This document shows positions 53,255-60,932 of a stretch of 64,000 nt of DNA, piece after piece (within the stretch, counting starts at the first letter, position 1; the number at the start of each line of letters is the position of its first letter). The notes beneath the pieces were generated by a model. That model saw only the letters and a program-made list of their open reading frames with translations. It was not told the DNA's origin and did not search any database. The DNA comes from CAZIZT01 sp964544085. Its GTDB lineage: Bacteria > Campylobacterota_A > Desulfurellia > Desulfurellales > Hippeaceae. Position numbers and translations under genes: made by a program. The DNA lies in contig CAZIZT010000038.1 in assembly GCA_964544085.1 (NCBI GenBank), forward strand, positions 8,638 through 72,637, in the 5' to 3' direction.

Positions 53255-55626
53255 TTGTTTCCGATGGGCTCCTGAAGGGCTATCTTCAACACCTCTTCCA
53301 TATTCTTAACAAAATGGTACTTCAGTTTCTTGGATTTTATCTGACTCTCTATCTCAGCAGCATCCTTTCTGTTACCGTGTGGCACGATTATATCATAAAT
53401 CCCTGCTCTCAAGGCAGCAAGCGTCTTCTCCTTCAATCCTCCAATGGGCAACACTCTGCCTGTGAGGGTTATCTCTCCCGTCATTGCAACCGTATTCTTG
53501 ACAGGAATATTGGTCAAACAAGAGATTATCGCTGTTGCCATTGTAATACCCGCACTGGGGCCATCCTTGGGCGTTGCACCCTCAGGGACATGGATGTGAA
53601 GATCGTACTTCTGATAGAAGTCTTCCTCCAGATTAAGCATCTTATAGCGGCTTCTTGCAAACGTCACAGCAGCCTGGGCAGATTCCTTCATCACATCTCC
53701 CAGAGATCCGGTTAAGATTAACTTTCCGGACCCTTTCACCTTGGACACCTCTATAAACAGAACAGCCCCACCTGTTGGTGTCCATGCAAGCCCGGTAGCA
53801 ATACCCACATACGGTTTATCCAGCATCTCACTAACCGTAAAGGGCGGCACACCCAGATACTTCGGTAGAGCATTTGCAGTGATGGTAACGGACTCTATCT
53901 TCTTACCTTCGGCTATCTGCCTTGCGATTTTGCGCAACACCTTGGATATGGTCTTCTCCAGATTCCTCACTCCAGCTTCACGTGTATAGTTCTCAATGAT
54001 CTTTCTAATCGCGCCATCGGTCCACCTGATGTCGAACTTTTCAAGACCATGCTCCTTTATCTGGCGCGGTATTATGTACTTTTTGGCTATCTTTATCTTC
54101 TCATCCACCGTATAACCCGAAAGTCTAATCACCTCCATTCTGTCGAGCAACGGTGGCGGGATAGTTTCTGTGGTATTTGCGGTGGTTATGAAGAAAACCT
54201 CAGACAGATCAAAAGGTACGCCCAGATAATGATCCTCAAACTCGTTATTCTGTTCGGGATCCAGTACTTCCAGCAGAGCACTGGAAGGATCACCGCTAAA
54301 ATCCCTGCCCAGCTTGTCTATCTCGTCCAATACAAATACAGGATTCTTTACACCTGCCTGTTTGAGACCCTGGATTATTCTACCGGGCAAAGCACCCACA
54401 TAGGTTCTTCTGTGACCCCTGATTTCTGCCTCATCCCTCACACCACCAAGAGAAACCCTCACAAGCTTTCGATTAATGGCACGGGCTATCGACTTTGCCA
54501 GGGATGTTTTCCCTACACCCGGAGGACCCACAAAACACAAAACCGGTCCTTTCATATCTTTTTTTAGTTTCTTAACAGACAGATACTCAAGGATTCTTGT
54601 CTTCGCCTCTTTGATGTCGTAATGATCCTCATCCAGGATACGTGCAACCTCCTTGATGTCTATCTTCTCTTTGGAGCGCTTATTCCAGGGCATTGAAATC
54701 ATCCAGTCGAGATAGGTTCTGATTACATTGGCCTCCGCTGAATCGGGGTGCATCTTTGACAGCCTCGAGAGCTGTTTTTCTGCTTCCTTGAGGGCTTCAG
54801 GTGGCATCTTGGCTTTCTTTATCTTTTCTCTCAGCTCCTCTATCTCGTCCGATCCATCACCCTCTCCCAGTTCCTTCTTGATCGCCTTCATCTGCTCGCG
54901 CAGGAAGTACTCCTTCTGGGTTTTGGATATCTCTTCCCGTGCCTCATTCTGGATTTTTGTTTGCAGTGCAAGCAGCTGAAGCTCCTTATCGAGGATCTCG
55001 TTGAGCTTTCTAAGCTTATCCCTTACATCCTGTGTCTCCAAGAGCTTCTGCGCCACCTCTGTTTTAAGCTGGATATTGCTTGCTATTATATCCGCAAACT
55101 TGTCCGGCTCCTCTATATTGTTGGCAATCACGACAATGTCGTTAGGGATATTTTTATTGTATGCCACAAGCTGCTGGAGTTGCTCCTTAATGGAACGCAT
55201 GAAGGCTTCGGTCTCCATGCTTTTTGCTTCTGTATCCGGCAGTATGTCCGGATACTCTTCTACCTCAGCCTCTATATACGGTGCAAACTGTGTAAACTCC
55301 TTAACCCTGACCTTTTTCAACCCCTGCGTGAGCACCTTCACCCTGCCATCTGGCATCTTCAGCATGCGCAAGATAAGGCAGACGGTGCCCACGTGGTAGA
55401 GATCCTCCTCGCCTGGTGCATTCTCCTCAGGAGACTTCTGTGTCAGAGCCAGGATCATTCGTTCTTTCGAAAGGGCCTCATCAATAGCCTTAATCGAAAA
55501 ATCACGCCCCACAAACAGTGGGATTATCATATACGGAAACACCACAATATCCCGCAGTGGAAGCACGGGCAATCTCTGCGGCGTCTCCACTTCACCTTCA
55601 ACCCTGATTGTCTCTATATCACTCAT
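53251..55626 (-). CDS. lon: ATP-dependent protease Lon
   Basis: AAA+ serine protease of misfolded and regulatory proteins. Its 791 residues: N-terminal LON substrate domain (about 15-210), coiled coil, AAA+ module with Walker A GPPGVGKTS near 367 and Walker B VFVLDEIDK, and a protease domain with catalytic Ser in KDGPSAGI (near 692) and Lys in GGLKEKTLAAL. It lies 8 bases after an hsp20 gene, pairing chaperone and protease, and is inserted in the envelope operon. Confidence 0.98.
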   Translation of the reverse strand: MSDIETIRVEGEVETPQRLPVLPLRDIVVFPYMIIPLFVGRDFSIKAIDEALSKERMILALTQKSPEENAPGEEDLYHVGTVCLILRMLKMPDGRVKVLTQGLKKVRVKEFTQFAPYIEAEVEEYPDILPDTEAKSMETEAFMRSIKEQLQQLVAYNKNIPNDIVVIANNIEEPDKFADIIASNIQLKTEVAQKLLETQDVRDKLRKLNEILDKELQLLALQTKIQNEAREEISKTQKEYFLREQMKAIKKELGEGDGSDEIEELREKIKKAKMPPEALKEAEKQLSRLSKMHPDSAEANVIRTYLDWMISMPWNKRSKEKIDIKEVARILDEDHYDIKEAKTRILEYLSVKKLKKDMKGPVLCFVGPPGVGKTSLAKSIARAINRKLVRVSLGGVRDEAEIRGHRRTYVGALPGRIIQGLKQAGVKNPVFVLDEIDKLGRDFSGDPSSALLEVLDPEQNNEFEDHYLGVPFDLSEVFFITTANTTETIPPPLLDRMEVIRLSGYTVDEKIKIAKKYIIPRQIKEHGLEKFDIRWTDGAIRKIIENYTREAGVRNLEKTISKVLRKIARQIAEGKKIESVTITANALPKYLGVPPFTVSEMLDKPYVGIATGLAWTPTGGAVLFIEVSKVKGSGKLILTGSLGDVMKESAQAAVTFARSRYKMLNLEEDFYQKYDLHIHVPEGATPKDGPSAGITMATAIISCLTNIPVKNTVAMTGEITLTGRVLPIGGLKEKTLAALRAGIYDIIVPHGNRKDAAEIESQIKSKKLKYHFVKNMEEVLKIALQEPIGNK

Positions 55627-55633
55627 AGATTAA

Positions 55634-55969
55634 TCACCCCTTTTTCTTGAGAATTACTCTGAGAACACCCTTCGAGTAGCTAACCTCTTCCACCTTCTCC
55701 ACCTCAAAGGGCAGCTCGATGGAACGTTTGAAATGCCCGAACATGCGTTCGGCACGCGTGTAGTGAACCCCATCAAGCTCGATGCGCCTTTTCAAACCTG
55801 CCACAACCAGCCGATCCGGATAGAGATCAATTTTTAGATGCTCCTTATCAAGGCCCGGCACCTCAAGTTCCACTATCAGTTTTCCACCGTACTCAAACAG
55901 ATCACAAGCCGGCTCAAACGCCTCATCAGACTCGATAATAATGCTTATCAGTTCAACGAAGTTTTGCAT
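55634..55969 (-). CDS. Small heat shock protein (Hsp20/alpha-crystallin)
   Basis: A 111-residue alpha-crystallin domain protein: LIVELEVPGLDKEHLKIDLY, RLVVAGLKRR and the C-terminal SYSKGVLRVILKKKG. N-terminal arm is short (about 20 residues) and there is no I-x-I tail, so it may oligomerise less than typical sHsps. I use ATG 55969; an in-frame TTG three codons earlier is possible. It lies between bamD and lon. Confidence 0.87.
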   Translation of the reverse strand: MQNFVELISIIIESDEAFEPACDLFEYGGKLIVELEVPGLDKEHLKIDLYPDRLVVAGLKRRIELDGVHYTRAERMFGHFKRSIELPFEVEKVEEVSYSKGVLRVILKKKG

Positions 55970-55982
55970 CTTCAACAAACCT

Positions 55983-56726
55983 TCAAGAAGGTATCCTGCT
56001 GATATATTTACTGTTGGGATAGCGTTTTTTCAATTCATTAAAAAAGGCTTCAGCCTCTTTCTTTTTGCCAAGCTGCCAATACACCTTGCCAAGCAAATAG
56101 AGCATCTCGTCATTGAAATTTACATCCTTAAAATGGCGATACATGTAATCCAGACGGTTCTTGGCAGCCTTCAGGTAACCCAACTTATCGTAGAAACGTG
56201 CAACAAAAAGCTCATGTTTATACACCTCCAAGGCACAGTTGGTCAGATACGTGTAGATTCTGTCCCTGTAAGGGTTGTTAGGATACTCATCCAGTAACTT
56301 TACGAAAGCTTTTATGGCTTTCTTGGCCGGCGTTACATCAAGTTTATATCCGTTTCTGGATTTGTAATAGCTCATCGCTATCTTGAAACGTGCATACACC
56401 ACATCTTTACTTGTGGGATACACCTTTATAAATCGCCTGTAGTAATCCCGCGCAAGCATATACTCCCCTTTGGCGAAATAGACATCGCCCAGTGCAAGCA
56501 GTGCTTTCTTGGCATAGATGCTACCCGGATGCTGCTCTCCAACCATTTCAAGGTCGTGCTTGGCCTTATCGTACTCGTGGTCTATGTAAGCCTGCATACC
56601 CTCGTTGTACCAGGTGTATGCACTCTTTTCCACCTCTGTGGGTACTATCTTCTTATTAGATGAGCACGCTGCAAGCAAAACAGCTGACCCCACCATAACA
56701 GCGATCCAGTCCTTTTTAAATATCAT
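55983..56726 (-). CDS. bamD: Outer membrane assembly lipoprotein BamD
   Basis: Essential lipoprotein partner of BamA. The 247-residue precursor has a lipoprotein signal with lipobox LLAAC (Cys 21), then TPR repeats (WYNEGMQAYIDHEYDKAKHD; ALGDVYFAKGEYMLARDYYR) across most of its length. It lies 24 bases after a small acidic ORF and upstream of hsp20-lon. Confidence 0.92.
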   Translation of the reverse strand: MIFKKDWIAVMVGSAVLLAACSSNKKIVPTEVEKSAYTWYNEGMQAYIDHEYDKAKHDLEMVGEQHPGSIYAKKALLALGDVYFAKGEYMLARDYYRRFIKVYPTSKDVVYARFKIAMSYYKSRNGYKLDVTPAKKAIKAFVKLLDEYPNNPYRDRIYTYLTNCALEVYKHELFVARFYDKLGYLKAAKNRLDYMYRHFKDVNFNDEMLYLLGKVYWQLGKKKEAEAFFNELKKRYPNSKYISRIPS

Positions 56727-56750
56727 AGAAACTCCTGTAACAACTCAATC

Positions 56751-56861
56751 TCAGCAGCCAGGGTTTATGCCGCTTGGATCTTCCATCCAGTCGTCGTCAT
56801 CGTCCCAGGTTTTTTCGGAGATCTTCTTGGTCTCTTTGGATTCCTCTTTCTCCTCAGGCAT
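56751..56861 (-). CDS. Small acidic protein of 36 residues, unknown function
   Basis: An ATG at 56861 opens a 36-codon frame: MPEEKEESKETKK, then a run WDDDDDW, then MEDPSGINPGC and TGA. It sits snugly between the DUF721 gene (3 bases) and bamD (24 bases) on the same strand, where an unexplained 138-base gap would otherwise exist. The ribosome site is weak, so translation may be coupled to the upstream gene. The acidic run and C-terminal Cys suggest a binding adaptor, but I recognise no family. Confidence 0.5.
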   Translation of the reverse strand: MPEEKEESKETKKISEKTWDDDDDWMEDPSGINPGC

Positions 56862-56864
56862 TGC

Positions 56865-57152
56865 TCAAACCCCTTTGAACTCAATTCGTTTCACAACATC
56901 TCGTCCCAACCGCTTGTTTATCCTATATATTATCTCTTTCTCAAAAAAAGACAACTCCATACCCCATACAGCCGACGGCACACGGACCCTTAATGTACCA
57001 TCCCTAAACGAAATCACCCTTGTATGGCGCGCAAAGTCACCGCCTATGGCCTCCTGAAATGCATCCACGATGTGCCAATAATCCAGCGCTTTGCGCAGGT
57101 GGGGCTCTTCTGAAAGAGACTCTATGATTTCAGAGATGCTCTTTAGGCTCAT
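56865..57152 (-). CDS. DUF721 (DciA-like) protein
   Basis: A 95-residue protein with the DUF721 pattern: a helix ending DYWHIVDAFQEAIGGDFARHT followed by basic beta strands (LRVRVPSAVWGMELSFFEKEI). DciA, a member of this family, loads the replicative helicase in bacteria without DnaC; this short version contains only the core domain. The ATG at 57152 is two bases after the CCA end of tRNA-Arg and has no clear Shine-Dalgarno site. Confidence 0.82.
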   Translation of the reverse strand: MSLKSISEIIESLSEEPHLRKALDYWHIVDAFQEAIGGDFARHTRVISFRDGTLRVRVPSAVWGMELSFFEKEIIYRINKRLGRDVVKRIEFKGV

Positions 57153-57154
57153 AC

Positions 57155-57231
57155 TGGCGTACCCGGGGGGACTCGAACCCCCAATCTTAAGATCCGGAGT
57201 CTTACGCTCTATCCAGTTGAGCTACGGGTAC
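57155..57231 (-). tRNA. tRNA-Arg (anticodon CCG)
   Basis: A complete 77-base cloverleaf with encoded CCA: acceptor GUACCCG/CGGGUAC, D stem GCUC/GAGC, anticodon stem UAAGA/UCUUA with loop CUCCGGA (anticodon CCG, reads CGG), and T arm GGGGG-UUCGAGU-CCCCC. Its first 30 bases are also the end of the upstream coding sequence, and its last base is two bases from the next start codon. Confidence 0.97.
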
Positions 57232-57480
57232 TTCGTTCTTAATCATAACGATCCACTCAGAGGCACCCTTTCTAAGAACGGTGTCCACCGCAGCCTTTCT
57301 GAGTGATACAAAGCGCGCAATTTCCGCTATAAGTTTGTAGTCGGTTACCCTTACGTTTACATAGTGGGAGCAAGCTACCTTTTTCAGAGCACTTGCAAGC
57401 TCTTCTTTCAAGCGATCAACGGAGAGTGATTCTGCATCTATCTCCACTTCCACAACAAAATCACTCGCCGCTAAGCTCAT
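57202..57480 (-). CDS. Small protein of unknown function whose end is encoded inside tRNA-Arg
   Basis: A 92-residue frame opens with ATG at 57480, sharing one base with the rpmE TGA stop and having AAGGGG five bases upstream. The product is mixed alpha/beta (DFVVEVEIDAESLSVDRLKE; EIARFVSLRKAAVDTVL; SEWIVMIKNE) and I do not recognise it. Its last nine residues, VPVAQLDRA, and the TAA are exactly the first 30 bases of tRNA-Arg. The VAQLDRA ending is a known signature of frames running into tRNA, but here the rest of the ORF and the rpmE coupling look genuine. Confidence 0.6.
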   Translation of the reverse strand: MSLAASDFVVEVEIDAESLSVDRLKEELASALKKVACSHYVNVRVTDYKLIAEIARFVSLRKAAVDTVLRKGASEWIVMIKNEVPVAQLDRA

Positions 57481-57698
57481 CAATTCCCCTTGTTGTTCAG
57501 GTAGCCTTTGTACTTCTTTGTGAACTTTTCAACCCTACCGGTCTCGTCCACTATCTTCTGCTTACCTGTAAAGTAAGGGTGGCATTTCGAACAGACCTGA
57601 ACGGTTAGGTTCTTCACAGTTGATCGTGTCACTATTTCGTTTCCACAAGCACACCTAATTGTCGTTACCTCATAAGGCGGATGCAAACCCTTTTTCAT
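57480..57698 (-). CDS. rpmE: 50S ribosomal protein L31
   Basis: The 72-residue protein begins [20 protein letters not shown] and has the zinc-binding Cys pattern of the C+ form (CACG, then [13 protein letters not shown]). Start ATG 57698 matches family length; an in-frame start at 57773 would add 25 unusual residues. Its stop overlaps the following ORF by one base. Confidence 0.94.
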   Translation of the reverse strand: MKKGLHPPYEVTTIRCACGNEIVTRSTVKNLTVQVCSKCHPYFTGKQKIVDETGRVEKFTKKYKGYLNNKGN

Positions 57699-57811
57699 CT
57701 TTTCCGACCACTCCTTTCTGCTACTTCTCAAAAATTCCCTGGCTAAATTAGCACATTTTGTGATCTTAGGCAAGAGGTATTAAAAACTTACTACTGTTAG
57801 AGTGCTCCTGT

Positions 57812-57840
57812 TTGACAACAATTTACTTTTAACCTATGAT
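57812..57840 (+). promoter_or_regulatory. Promoter for the Fe-S flavoenzyme at 57911
   Basis: TTGACA (57812-57817), 17-base spacer, TATGAT (57835-57840), near consensus. Expected start about 57847, leaving a leader of about 63 bases that ends in AGGAGGTAAAAT before the ATG. The rest of the 57774-57910 gap holds no gene that I can see. Confidence 0.8.
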
Positions 57841-57910
57841 TGCAAATGGTAAAGGGGCTTCTACTTTAGCACGATGCAGACCGGGAAATCAATAGTTTAG
57901 GAGGTAAAAT

Positions 57911-59794
57911 ATGAAAGGGCCATTCGAAGAAGTAAGGTTGGGCAATCTAACACTTAAGAACCGCTTCGTCATGGCACCGGTTAAAACAGCTTACGGCAAT
58001 CCCAGAGGTGAGGTCAACCAGAAGCATCTCAAATTCTACGGAAAAGTGGCACAGGGTGGTATTGCCCTTATCATTACCGAACCCGTTGCCGTTTTGAAAA
58101 GCGGACGAGAACATCCAAAACAGCTATGCATAGACGAACCCCATTGCACTGAGGAACTCAAAAAGATCACAGAGACCATTCACAAAAACGGTGCACTGGC
58201 ATGTCTAAATATTACGCACGCCGGAAGAGCCGCAAATCCGAAAGCGTCGGGCACAAAACCACTGGCACCATCGCCGGTTACATGCCCAGCAACAAATCAA
58301 ACCCCATCTGAACTCACACTCCAGCAGATTGATGAAATTGTAAACGCATTTGCCAACGCAGCCAGAAGAGCTCAGGATGCCGGCTTTGACGCAATAGAGT
58401 TGCAGGCTGGGATGGGCTACCTCATTGCACAGTTTCTAAAGGAAAGAACAAACAAAAGAAATGATGAATACGGCAAAAACAGAACCCTGTTTGCTGAGCG
58501 CGTGTTTAAAGCCGTATTTGAAGCTACGAATCTACCCATTATAGTCAGAATCTCGGCAAACGAATTTGTAGAGGGAGGCATAACACCGGAAGACAACCTG
58601 CCAATAATCAGACTTGCTGAAAGTTACGGCGCTGTTGCAATACATGCGGGCCTTGGTAACGCATGTGATACACCGCCATGGTACTACAGCGCTACATTCA
58701 CACCCGTTGAACAACAGATAGAAGCTTTCAAGAAGATCAAGTCGCTCACCTCCTTGCCGCTTATTGTGGATGGTAGAATGGCAAACAAGGACAAAATCAA
58801 CCAGGCGCTTCAAGAGGGCTGGGCAGACCTGATTGGATTGGGAAAATCAATAGCATGCGATCAGTCGTTTGTAAACAAACTCAAAGAAAACAGAGAGGAC
58901 GAGATCTACTATTGCGGCGGGTGCCTGCAGGGTTGCCTGCTCAAGGTTAAAGCCGGTGTTGGATTGGGCTGTATCATCAACCCGTTCCAGTATGAGGATG
59001 AATTTGAAAAAGGAGGTCAGTCGCTACGCTTTGTTGTTGTGGGTGGAGGGCCTGCCGGCATGGCCTGTGCAATCTATGCGAGCATGAAGGGTCATAGCGT
59101 TGTACTCTTCGAGGAAAAAAGACTGGGCGGCCAGTTTGTGCTTGCTACCAAACCACCTTTCAAGGAAGCAATGGAGCGGCCGCTTAACTCAATGATCAAA
59201 CAGCTTGACCGATACGGCGTTGACATTCGTTTGGAAAAGGCCGATTACGAAAAAATCAAAGCGCTCAATCCTGATGTGGTTGTTATAGCAACAGGCGCAA
59301 AACCGGCCATACCACCCATTGAAGGCATAAATGAAGAGTATGTCATGAATGCCTTTGAATATTTCGAAAACACCAAACAGCCCAAAGGTTCAAGGGCTCT
59401 CGTGCTGGGTGTAGGATTAATCGGTAGAGAGACAATGGAAGATTTACTCATAAAAAAAGGCTTTGAAGAGGTGGTTGGCGTTGACATACTCGAAGAGCTG
59501 CCAGCCGATTTTACGCTTGCCCGCTTAAAAGCCAATCCTAAAGCAAAAATTATCACAGGCGCAAAGGTAGAACGATTCACAAAAGATGGCGTGATTATAA
59601 GTAAAAATGGATCCGAAGAAAACATAGGCAAATTTGACACAGTCATAACAAGTATAGGAACAAAACCTGTAAGGGATCTCTATGAGTCCATCAAGGAAAA
59701 ATTCGAGCGCGTTGAAATTATTGGCGACGCAAACAAGGTGGGAGATATTTATGAGGCAACACACCAGGCATTTGAACTGATCAAGCAATACTAA
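57911..59794 (+). CDS. Old yellow enzyme-type Fe-S flavoenzyme (2,4-dienoyl-CoA/enoate reductase family)
   Basis: The 627-residue enzyme has an N-terminal FMN TIM barrel (1-330: LTLKNRFVMAPVKTAYG, then THAGRAANPKASG), a 4Fe-4S motif (CGGCLQGC...GCIINP, about 337-360) and a C-terminal FAD/NAD(P) module (VVVGGGPAGMACAIYASMKG near 376; VLGVGLIGRE near 498). This three-cofactor layout moves hydride from NAD(P)H to an alpha,beta-unsaturated substrate. Substrate is not identifiable. Monocistronic, with strong promoter and terminator. Confidence 0.9.
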   Translation: MKGPFEEVRLGNLTLKNRFVMAPVKTAYGNPRGEVNQKHLKFYGKVAQGGIALIITEPVAVLKSGREHPKQLCIDEPHCTEELKKITETIHKNGALACLNITHAGRAANPKASGTKPLAPSPVTCPATNQTPSELTLQQIDEIVNAFANAARRAQDAGFDAIELQAGMGYLIAQFLKERTNKRNDEYGKNRTLFAERVFKAVFEATNLPIIVRISANEFVEGGITPEDNLPIIRLAESYGAVAIHAGLGNACDTPPWYYSATFTPVEQQIEAFKKIKSLTSLPLIVDGRMANKDKINQALQEGWADLIGLGKSIACDQSFVNKLKENREDEIYYCGGCLQGCLLKVKAGVGLGCIINPFQYEDEFEKGGQSLRFVVVGGGPAGMACAIYASMKGHSVVLFEEKRLGGQFVLATKPPFKEAMERPLNSMIKQLDRYGVDIRLEKADYEKIKALNPDVVVIATGAKPAIPPIEGINEEYVMNAFEYFENTKQPKGSRALVLGVGLIGRETMEDLLIKKGFEEVVGVDILEELPADFTLARLKANPKAKIITGAKVERFTKDGVIISKNGSEENIGKFDTVITSIGTKPVRDLYESIKEKFERVEIIGDANKVGDIYEATHQAFELIKQY

Positions 59795-59820
59795 AGGGGG
59801 GAGAACCCCCCCCTTTTTTT
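59793..59820 (+). terminator. Intrinsic terminator after the flavoenzyme
   Basis: AAAGGGGGG-AGAA-CCCCCC stem (59793-59813) followed by seven T residues on plus (59814-59820). It ends at the last base before the convergent gene, whose stop begins at 59821. Confidence 0.85.
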
Positions 59821-60846
59821 CTACTTGAAGCCTATTCTCAACCCACCCCAGTGTTTGCCTTCGAAGAATACCGGCGTAGATATATCGTACATCAGAACAC
59901 CCACATCCCTTGGATAGGGCTGTAGCAGAATCTTTCTGAGATTGCGTGCAGCCGCTAAACCTGTAGGATCGTCGAATATCCTTCTTGAGCGGTTACCAAT
60001 CAGGTCCGTCTTATAGTCACCGGTTAACGGCTTGTCGTATTTGGTGTTGTGAGCCGGCAGGTAGCCATTCTCATCGACCAGCACAACAAATATGAAGCGT
60101 CTGTTCTTTTCAAGGCAGGCGTCTTCTATTGGCTGAATATACTTCTTGGCAAACTCGGTAAAGCGTGTCTCGTACTTCGGGGGATCTGTGCCCTCAACCG
60201 GTATGTAATTTCTGTCCCATAGATCCTCCGAGGTAACAAAACCATCCCTCAAAGCCCTCTCAAAAGCCTCCTCAACTTCCGATTTACATTCAAGCAGCGT
60301 CTTGCAAATCTCATTATACTCGGCATCTTCTTCGACATGGAAATCTATCACATCCCATTCGCCCTCCTCCCTCATGTAAAGGCCATCTTCGCCTTTGTAG
60401 ATTCTTATAGCCTTGTCGTAAAAGCTATTTTTTATAGCAATATCGAGAAATACCTCAAATAGATGTGGGTAAGGACAGACAGCAAATCCAAGCTGAGCGC
60501 CACCAACACCGGTAGGGCAATACATACAGCCATCCCGGTTTATCTTCAGGCTTGCTACATTTTCCTTAAACTCCACCAAGTAACTATCACTGAAATAGAG
60601 AAAATCATTGAGCTTCTTAAACAGATATTCGAACATTTCAGCGCCAATCTCCATACCGTCTACAAAAGGAAACTCCTTCTTTTGCATCAGATGCAGTGCG
60701 AGTCTCTGGGCTGCTGTCTTCATGGAGGGTGTCAGCATCGCTTTGCTCATTATTCCAAGATCGAAGGTGGCACCCATAGTGCTTGCCCACAAAAGATGCG
60801 GCCCCGTTAACCTGTCAAATCTTTGCTTCTTCTCCCTTTCACCCAT
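59821..60846 (-). CDS. Orphan soluble sensor-like protein with Cys-rich N-terminal and chemoreceptor-like C-terminal domain
   Basis: The 341 residues have no membrane segment. The N-terminal half is mostly helical with three close Cys (GCMYCPTGVGG ... VCPYPHLFEV), as in small-molecule or metal/heme-binding folds. The C-terminal half carries LIGNRSRRIFDDPTGLAAAR, LLQPYPRDVGVLMYDIS and GKHWGGLRIGF, which resemble a ligand-binding-like segment I recall from some methyl-accepting chemotaxis proteins (inference). No HAMP, MCP, kinase or output domain is attached, so it must act through a partner. GGAGG precedes the ATG. Function unknown. Confidence 0.65.
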   Translation of the reverse strand: MGEREKKQRFDRLTGPHLLWASTMGATFDLGIMSKAMLTPSMKTAAQRLALHLMQKKEFPFVDGMEIGAEMFEYLFKKLNDFLYFSDSYLVEFKENVASLKINRDGCMYCPTGVGGAQLGFAVCPYPHLFEVFLDIAIKNSFYDKAIRIYKGEDGLYMREEGEWDVIDFHVEEDAEYNEICKTLLECKSEVEEAFERALRDGFVTSEDLWDRNYIPVEGTDPPKYETRFTEFAKKYIQPIEDACLEKNRRFIFVVLVDENGYLPAHNTKYDKPLTGDYKTDLIGNRSRRIFDDPTGLAAARNLRKILLQPYPRDVGVLMYDISTPVFFEGKHWGGLRIGFK

Positions 60847-60880
60847 GACAGCCTCCGATATGAAATAGTTTTCAGTAATA

Positions 60881-60909
60881 ACTTTATATTAATTGCTGTT
60901 TAGGGTCAA
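60881..60909 (-). promoter_or_regulatory. Possible promoter for the sensor-like gene
   Basis: Minus strand: TTGACC (60904-60909), 17-base spacer, TAAAGT (60881-60886), in the 86-base gap after glycerate kinase. Predicted start about 60874, before the GGAGG of the ATG at 60846. Confidence 0.45.
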
Positions 60910-60932
60910 GGAGTAAGAAAGTTATCTAATAT

